Source: Chloroflexota bacterium
GTDB lineage: Bacteria > Chloroflexota > UBA6077
Reading direction: 5' to 3'
DNA: 12,097 bases
NCBI GenBank assembly: GCA_021788565.1
Contig: JAJYKO010000073.1
Coordinates: 1 to 12,097 of the forward strand
Shown: positions 8,701 to 12,097 of the stretch, piece after piece
Layout of the letters: the number at the start of each line of letters is the position of its first letter
Numbering within the stretch: position 1 is the first letter of the stretch
The notes under the pieces: generated by a model
Told to the model about the DNA's origin: nothing
The model's database searches: none
The model's input: the letters and a program-made list of their open reading frames with translations, nothing else
Program-made: the position numbers and the translations under genes

Positions 8701-9174
8701 GTCCAAATCGACCATCACGCTGAACGGGCCGAGTTCACAGCGCCTCCACACTGGGATCAGGTCCGCCTCCGGATCAGGGGTGCCGTCGGACGTGGATACG
8801 TCCTTCGGCCTCTGAGTCTTCCAGCTGATGTGAGCCGCCTGCTCGTCAAAGGTGGGCAACACGCGGTTGAACACGCAGAGCGAGACCTCTACGCGTGCTG
8901 ACGATCCTGCCATGCGTTCGAAATCGACCGGCCACTCCAATCCGATCGATGTCTGCTCGTAAGCCGAATCTTGGGGCAGGTCCTGGACTTGCGCCTCTTC
9001 GAGATCGTCCTCGGGTGCTGGATGCCTAACAGGGGTAAGGAAGCCTCCAAGTATGTGGTCTGAAGGCCGAGAGCCCACAATGCACGCGGCTCCGGGATCC
9101 TTGCCGACGACGCGCTCAGCGAAACGTCGCACAAATCCTCTGGCAAACGTCAGGTACGTAGCATATTCCTCCAA
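5701..9174 (-). CDS. drmA: DISARM protein DrmA, SF2 helicase
   Basis: Core helicase of DISARM, 1157 residues. The N-terminal 470 residues are the family-specific part, including a GGFLTP segment (43-48) near the start. Helicase motifs follow: Walker A GGGKTE (487-492), DEAD-like box DELH (725-728), motif III as ATAT (762-765), motif V around VTTNIISHGVDVDR (944-957) and motif VI QASARVGRR (975-983). A zinc-ribbon insert with C592, C595, C614 and C619 separates motifs I and II, with further cysteines at C670 and C685. By family knowledge DrmA pairs with DrmB, and the complex engages DNA with single-stranded ends. The TTG start directly follows the TAG stop of the preceding gene and has GGAGGT at 9179-9184, 4 bases away. 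All helicase motifs are intact, so the protein is likely active. Confidence 0.92.
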   Translation of the reverse strand: MEEYATYLTFARGFVRRFAERVVGKDPGAACIVGSRPSDHILGGFLTPVRHPAPEDDLEEAQVQDLPQDSAYEQTSIGLEWPVDFERMAGSSARVEVSLCVFNRVLPTFDEQAAHISWKTQRPKDVSTSDGTPDPEADLIPVWRRCELGPFSVMVDLDELHRKRKLLVPITPVIQAQWAEHAPKIANRYPTLSRITVRRSLFTENGYPAWCGELHQTQKRDDWAADLDIRLTPIATEPGCGRISLRVINRTPPSSKQTSEDFDHNLYAVDLSVEVPKRAHKYQLFRELLQSYRYDLRLPAVGLNCHAEFEERPDTFLIKADPVPRKEQGRLEPRELERAAPTFRALRTDPVPVLLSILEAMREYDSRVWQSKIDALTGDSRREAEADRTRFRKNEIAAFERGIRLLESGKYPLVLRAFKYMNEAMGDVGDLKGLIPSKVEGRRHFSQWRLFQIVFIVAQLPGLASREYPELEHDADDYVDILWFAAGGGKTEAFFGVILWQAFFDRLRGKILGTTALVRFPLRLLAFQQLQRIARALAAADLIRIRERLGGAHFSLGYYVGGTQTPNSIDEERHQRYSRNGIDQIERKLSECPYCGSDVTIKYEKSLRLMEHHCENPKCPQGSGRLPIYIVDRDIERFLPTVVVATVDKLAQLGQQQRFANILGRFTLVCEKHGASFWNTEGGHCQAAKAVGPGPVRAEIPAVCDGASVRFGPFHDPGPSLLVQDELHLLSEELGAFDAHYETTAMHLMETFRQKPWKIIAATATITDFEEHAHQLYLKGARQFPAPGPEAFESFYYSLDEERVGRIFVSLVGVGRKHTPAVTKCLSIVYQELQAARDLARNDISGACDRYGLGPTTRQEFDGMLFYYELALTYVLTRKGSDQVAEAIESRVKRELAEVCSDAGELRIETFNGSVDMGEMIDAMRQIEGADPTLDPAERTRGLVTTNIISHGVDVDRFNIIVFAGFTRLVAEYIQASARVGRRFPGISILVATPQSERDRSIYERFGKFHEYLDRLVDPSAVNRWPVPALRRTVPGLLAGYLMGGAAFLMDRRLENIENVQKALGTVGSGPLQEAEVVRWLIEALGASGRPDYSTQAAGIISNNFALVVNAEPSSTYLENLLSKRLHPMRSLRDVDDPADIIVPRDDREIMRGLIRG
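5716..5722 (-). promoter_or_regulatory. Ribosome binding site that decides the GTG start of drmB
   Basis: GAGGGGG lies 7 bases upstream of the GTG at 5708-5706, inside the last codons of drmA. It is stronger than any site near later in-frame ATG codons, so it supports the GTG start. Confidence 0.7.
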
Positions 9175-10425
9175 CTAGACCTCCGGCAGGATATCATCGA
9201 TGATGGCCACCCTGGTGGCCTCTATCAACTCGCGCACGGTCACCCCGAAACTAGTCTCTACTCTTTTCAGGGCTACCGGGTCAAGTCGGCCAGCCCTCGC
9301 CGCCCGCATCATCCTCACTAGGTCGCGTCCTGCCTTCCTGTGCCAGACGCGAAGAGTTCTGATAGCGTCAAAAATGGTCCGCAGCTCTGGCCCTGGCAGG
9401 CCGATTTCCAGCACCTTGGCCAGAGCAGTGAAGTGGTCCCAATGCGCTGGGACCCGGTCGTCGTCTTCTGTAGGACTTGTCCACGCGCGCACCGTCTGGT
9501 AGTCCACGGCGACGCCCATTGACGCGAGTTGGCGATGGATCTCTCGCTTCTTGAGCTTTCTGGCCTGGGCCAGGGCTTCCACCATCGTCACCCAGGTCTT
9601 CCTCCGCCCCGCCTGCTCCCTGAACGTATCTGAATCAAGCAACTCTATGAGTCCTTCTGAGAACGAGCGGCTCTGGTCCGTCAGGATCACCTCGTCTCCC
9701 GGGTTGAGAGCAGAAGCTGCTACGGTCTTGCTCACCGCGAGGGCAGGTTCGATCCTGTCAAAGCGGCGCGTCGAATCCACGACGAGCGACTCCCCATCGA
9801 GGAACGTGATTAGCAGCCGATGCCTCTCCATTAGGTCTTTGCTTGCGCCAGGGAGCTGGCTGGGCGGGTTCAGAGGTCGGAAGATGTCGAAGCAGTACGC
9901 AAGAGAGACACTTTCGCCACGCAGAGCCACGGGCTGTGACGCGTTTGCCACAGCTGTCAAGGGATCCTCCCGTAATCCCGCGCGCCGCAGCCAGTAGCCG
10001 GTTCGCCTGGCGCTCATGGCTGCCAGGCTCGCTTCAACAGGGTCAAGCACGAGCACCACTCGCTCCGCCCTGCTGGACAGGATCACGTCTATGGAAGAGA
10101 AGCCCGAGAAACCCAGCATCACGAGCGTCTCCGGCCGTTCTGCCGATGCGGGCCTGCGGCTAGTCTGGATCTGTATCTTCCAGGCGGCAAGCTCCTGAAG
10201 ACTGCATCCAAGGACCCGCGCAAGCCGCTCCGCGAGAACGCTCGCGGAGGCTGCCTCGCGAACCACGACCGTAACAGGGCCGTCTGAGCGGTTCAGATGG
10301 CGAAGCACGCAGGCCTCCAGAGCCGCGCAGCGTTCCTCTATGCGCCCCGCGTCCTGGACCATCCGCAGCAAGAGCCCCCTGAAGGCATTGAAGTCGGATA
10401 GCCTGGCGAAATCCCGCGACGCCAA
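9175..10425 (-). CDS. drmE: DrmE-like protein, C-terminal part (downstream of in-frame TGA)
   Basis: This 416-codon reading frame is best read as the second part of one gene with the frame at 10504-11427. The same frame is open back to 10503, and only the TGA at 10506-10504 separates the two. The first possible start is TTG at 10425-10423, with no ribosome binding site and no in-frame ATG or GTG before it, so it is a poor independent gene. The protein alternates predicted strands and helices (VTVVVREAASA, VVLVLDP, GDEVILTD), suggesting a nucleotide-hydrolase-like or degenerate helicase fold. It ends in a long helical, arginine-rich tail that looks DNA binding. No Walker A motif is visible. 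Position before drmA and combined length of about 750 codons match DrmE of class 2 DISARM; its biochemical role is unknown. The DrmE assignment rests on context and resemblance by eye, not on a search. Confidence 0.6.
   Translation of the reverse strand: MASRDFARLSDFNAFRGLLLRMVQDAGRIEERCAALEACVLRHLNRSDGPVTVVVREAASASVLAERLARVLGCSLQELAAWKIQIQTSRRPASAERPETLVMLGFSGFSSIDVILSSRAERVVLVLDPVEASLAAMSARRTGYWLRRAGLREDPLTAVANASQPVALRGESVSLAYCFDIFRPLNPPSQLPGASKDLMERHRLLITFLDGESLVVDSTRRFDRIEPALAVSKTVAASALNPGDEVILTDQSRSFSEGLIELLDSDTFREQAGRRKTWVTMVEALAQARKLKKREIHRQLASMGVAVDYQTVRAWTSPTEDDDRVPAHWDHFTALAKVLEIGLPGPELRTIFDAIRTLRVWHRKAGRDLVRMMRAARAGRLDPVALKRVETSFGVTVRELIEATRVAIIDDILPEV
9179..9184 (-). promoter_or_regulatory. 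Ribosome binding site that decides the TTG start of drmA
   Basis: GGAGGT, a near-perfect Shine-Dalgarno sequence, lies within the last two codons of the preceding gene and 4 bases from the TTG at 9174-9172. No ATG or GTG fits as well, and the previous in-frame codon is the TAG stop, so this fixes the start. Confidence 0.8.
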
Positions 10426-10503
10426 TCGATCAAGCGTGGCGAAGAAGCGCCGGACACTTGGATCGGCCGATGGGTCCGAGACGAGCCCCTGATTGGCGGC
10501 CCA

Positions 10504-10506
10504 TCA
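10504..10506 (-). other. In-frame TGA interrupting the drmE-like gene
   Basis: On the minus strand the codons read ATG TCG GCA TGA TGG GCC GCC. The frame before and after is the same, and it stays open from 10503 to the TAG at 9177-9175. A single base change to TGG, CGA or GGA would restore an uninterrupted gene. drmA, drmB and drmC all terminate with TGA, so a changed genetic code is unlikely. Confidence 0.85.
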
Positions 10507-11427
10507 TGCCGACATCCCAAGCTGGACAAGCCTGTCGTGATCCTGAGACTCTCCCCGTAGTTCTCGCAGCGTAAGGTCGAATTCACGCTCGAGCTGCGGG
10601 CGTTCGTGGCCAACGGTTTGTACTTCCACAAGCGGGACCGCAGGCTCATCTCCTACAGGTATCACTCGGGCAAGTGAGGCGATAGTGGGGTCATCGAGGA
10701 ATAGCAGGTCGGATGGCGATGACGCCACGACGAGACATGGCCTTGAAGGGTCGTGTGCGGCTAACACCCGTTGGATGAAGCGCATCATGCGCTCTCCACG
10801 TACCTGCTGGAGATTGATGATGAGTAGATCGCTTGAGGTCAGGGCACGCAGAGCGTCGGGAGTCCACGAGTCGTTTCCCCGACCAGGAACCATAAGCCTG
10901 GGCCGGAAATTGTTGCGCTTGGCGTATCGGCCAAGCAGTGGGCGTGACCAAGATCTTTGCCGACCGTCCGGTCCCACGGGGGTCACGGTGATGTATGAGC
11001 AAGAGGGCAAAGAACGCTCATTGATTTCGTTCTTGGCGGATACGTAGCCAGCCTCCCAGTCTGGCCAGTAGAAATCGGTAGCGTGAGAGCGATTATCACT
11101 GTTTCGCTGTGCTCGCGCCCGGTAGCGAGCGCTGTGAACTTCGTTCGGCGCAAATATGGGCTCTTCAAGGATAGCCGCGTCGGATGATGAAAAGGGCACC
11201 AAAGTGAACGAAGCGTTGAGAGGAAAAGCTGCGATCCGATCGGCCCAGGTGCTGTGCAGGAGAAAAGGGAGAAGAGCGAGCCCGTCGATGTGCTGCCACA
11301 AGCCTTGAGCAACGACTAGCTGGTCATGCTCGATTGCCCAAAGCAAGGGTTCCACTATCAGTTCGAGAGAGCAGGCATCCGACGTGGCTTGTACGGCGTC
11401 AGGGTGCTCGTACTTCGTGAGAACCAT
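10504..11427 (-). CDS. drmE: DrmE-like protein, N-terminal part (ends at in-frame TGA)
   Basis: First gene of the operon, 307 codons before a TGA that appears to interrupt a longer DrmE-like gene of about 750 codons. I chose the ATG at 11427-11425 because AGAGGGAG (11435-11442) lies 7 bases upstream; a TTG at 11463 would add 12 residues without a good site. Near the end, DLLIINLQQ followed by PCLVVASSPSDL resembles a strand-acidic-strand pair as in helicase motifs II and III, but no Walker A lysine is visible, so ATPase activity is doubtful. The last residues before the stop (QLGMSA) show no sign of a natural C-terminus, and the next 26 codons after the TGA stay open into the second part. The truncated product may be non-functional unless readthrough occurs or the TGA is an error. 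Confidence 0.6.
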   Translation of the reverse strand: MVLTKYEHPDAVQATSDACSLELIVEPLLWAIEHDQLVVAQGLWQHIDGLALLPFLLHSTWADRIAAFPLNASFTLVPFSSSDAAILEEPIFAPNEVHSARYRARAQRNSDNRSHATDFYWPDWEAGYVSAKNEINERSLPSCSYITVTPVGPDGRQRSWSRPLLGRYAKRNNFRPRLMVPGRGNDSWTPDALRALTSSDLLIINLQQVRGERMMRFIQRVLAAHDPSRPCLVVASSPSDLLFLDDPTIASLARVIPVGDEPAVPLVEVQTVGHERPQLEREFDLTLRELRGESQDHDRLVQLGMSA

Positions 11428-11434
11428 CGGAAAG

Positions 11435-11442
11435 CTCCCTCT
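11435..11442 (-). promoter_or_regulatory. Ribosome binding site that decides the drmE start
   Basis: AGAGGGAG lies 7 bases before the ATG at 11427-11425. It favours this ATG over the TTG 12 codons upstream, which has no comparable site. Confidence 0.65.
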
Positions 11443-11521
11443 AACCAACACGTAATCGAGCAAGGAGCTGCGAGAAACCCGTGGTCCGAAAGTCGTCAGA
11501 GCTGAGGATCGATCCGCAATG

Positions 11522-11544
11522 ACAGCACGCTACGAGCGTGCTGT
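11522..11544. promoter_or_regulatory. Perfect palindrome over the operon start, probable operator
   Basis: ACAGCACGCT (11522-11531) and AGCGTGCTGT (11535-11544) are perfect 10-bp inverted arms around a 3-base centre. The element begins 2 bases after the -10 box at 11547-11552 and so covers the expected transcription start. No T-run follows on either strand, so it is not an intrinsic terminator. An operator for a repressor, or a hairpin at the 5' end of the mRNA, are the two readings. No regulator gene is encoded in the window. Confidence 0.6.
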
Positions 11545-11546
11545 TG

Positions 11547-11575
11547 ATTATAGCAGAACACTCGTTGCGCAGGGA
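11547..11575 (-). promoter_or_regulatory. Extended -10 promoter of the DISARM operon
   Basis: The minus strand carries TGCTATAAT: a perfect TATAAT at 11552-11547 with the TG extension at 11555-11554. No convincing -35 hexamer is found at the usual distance (about 11570-11575), which is common for extended -10 promoters. Transcription would start near 11540, giving a leader of about 110 bases before the drmE ATG. It faces the operon and sits just beyond its first gene. Confidence 0.65.
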
Positions 11576-11821
11576 CAGCCGTCTGGATTTCGGAATAGGC
11601 CACCGGACCCAGCCATTGTGCGCGGTTCCTAGAGGTCAAATTCGGGAGGAAACACAATTGCACGGAGTACTGCACAACCAGCATCAGCCTCCCCTTGCTG
11701 GATTGGCCCATGAGTCGCGAGTTGAGAGGCGCAAACTCCGGCCGAAGCTGGTTGTCGTGGTAGTTGTCGTACACCCGGACCCGGCCACGGCCGAGCCCGC
11801 CAGGGATTGCGGAACCAGCAT
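11553..11821. other. Intergenic stretch without a supported gene
   Basis: Between the operon promoter and the tRNA terminator I see no gene with a credible start and family resemblance. The only internal structure noted is a short repeat, GTTGTCGT at 11751-11758 and 11763-11770. It may be remnant sequence. No att-like copy of the tRNA end and no integrase is visible here. Confidence 0.5.
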
Positions 11822-11852
11822 AAACAAAGGGGTTCCTGTTTAGCAGGAACCC
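11822..11852 (-). terminator. Intrinsic terminator after tRNA-Thr
   Basis: GGGTTCCTG (11830-11838) pairs perfectly with CAGGAACCC (11844-11852) around a 5-base loop. On the minus strand the stem is followed by CTTTGTTT, a U-rich tail. It lies 12 bases past the tRNA 3' end and would end that transcript before the DISARM operon promoter. Confidence 0.8.
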
Positions 11853-11864
11853 ACTTCTGCACAG

Positions 11865-11937
11865 AGCCGACGATGGGACTCGAACCCGCAACCGGTGGTT
11901 TACAAAACCACTGCTCTGCCAATTGAGCTACGTCGGC
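11865..11937 (-). tRNA. tRNA-Thr (anticodon UGT)
   Basis: A 73-base cloverleaf. The acceptor arms GCCGACG and CGTCGGC pair fully, with discriminator base T. The D arm is GCTC/GAGC, and the anticodon stem GTGGT/ACCAC holds the loop TTTGTAA, with anticodon TGT for threonine. The T loop is TTCGAGT. The T stem is weak: GCGGG against CCCAT gives three G-C pairs, one C-A mismatch and one G-U pair. CCA is not encoded. A terminator follows at once. tRNA genes often border genomic islands, and this one stands beside a defence operon, but no integrase or repeated tRNA end is visible. Confidence 0.93.
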
Positions 11938-12011
11938 AAGCAGCGACACCACCATCCGCCGCCGTGAAATCAGGCGCGGTTGAGTGCACTATATGGATTG
12001 TACCAAACGGC

Positions 12012-12097
12012 CTACATCTCTTCCACCATCGCCAGGAGGCAGGGAACGCAACAGGCCAGCAGGATTATGAGCGCTATCGTGAACGGTATCCACCAGA
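12012..12097 (-). CDS. C-terminal end of a putative membrane protein, partial
   Basis: The minus-strand frame entering from the right edge encodes 27 residues before the TAG at 12014-12012. The stretch WWIPFTIALIILLACC and the following residues are strongly hydrophobic and would make one membrane helix, ending in a short acidic tail (MVEEM). The tRNA-Thr begins about 75 bases downstream. The rest of the gene is outside the window, so no family can be given, and a chance hydrophobic frame cannot be excluded. Confidence 0.4.
   Translation of the reverse strand, partial: WWIPFTIALIILLACCVPCLLAMVEEM

Noticed and set aside
9175..11463. UGA reassigned to tryptophan or glycine to explain the in-frame stop
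   Set aside because: drmA, drmB and drmC all end at TGA at precise gene junctions (two as ATGA overlaps), so TGA terminates translation in this genome.
11522..11544. Palindrome considered as an intrinsic terminator
   Set aside because: No U-rich run follows on either strand, and it sits directly after a -10 box.
11538..11843. A plus-strand frame with a valine-rich stretch in the intergenic region
   Set aside because: It starts at GTG inside the operon promoter and palindrome, ends inside the tRNA terminator, has no family resemblance, and its valines come from a short GTTGTCGT repeat.
11496..11955. Minus-strand frames running through the tRNA and the intergenic region
   Set aside because: They translate the tRNA itself (the RVRVPSS-type peptide is a typical shadow of a T arm) and lack ribosome binding sites.

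Overview
The window is a moderately high-GC bacterial segment. It has bacterial Shine-Dalgarno sites, an extended -10 promoter, a tRNA gene without encoded CCA, and tightly overlapping genes. The sequence does not let me name a genus. Every gene I can support lies on the minus strand, so the layout is described from right to left, in the direction of transcription.

Right flank (about 11553-12097): the hydrophobic C-terminal tail of an unknown membrane protein runs in from the edge. It is followed by a tRNA-Thr(UGT) gene with its own intrinsic terminator and a roughly 270-base stretch with no gene I can support.

Centre (1238-11552): one long operon encodes a DISARM-type antiphage system. An extended -10 promoter, with a perfect 10-bp palindrome over the expected transcription start, precedes a DrmE-like gene. 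Then come drmA (SF2 helicase with a zinc-binding insert), drmB (zinc ribbons plus DUF1998), drmC (phospholipase D fold) and a gamma-class N6-adenine DNA methyltransferase. Junctions are abutting or overlapping (TAG/TTG, 8 bp, ATGA, ATGA), so the proteins are probably made together by coupled translation. By analogy with known DISARM, the methyltransferase would mark self DNA and DrmA/DrmB would act on unmarked phage DNA. DrmC and DrmE would be accessory. The gene set mixes two published classes: drmE belongs to class 2, which normally carries a cytosine-5 methyltransferase, whereas here the last gene is an adenine methyltransferase and no drmD is visible.

The most notable anomaly is that the drmE-like gene is cut by one in-frame TGA. 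Open reading frame continues on both sides in the same frame, and the downstream part lacks a good start site. The neighbouring drm genes end in TGA, so TGA is a normal stop here. A point nonsense mutation, a sequencing error, or readthrough are the candidate explanations.

Left flank (1-1196): one end of an IS21-family element lies 41 bp past the methyltransferase stop codon. It has an array of seven motifs spaced exactly 23 bp apart, then istA with all three DDE residues. The IstA homology stops abruptly near base 126, at a hairpin, which suggests truncation or a nested insertion that continues off the window.
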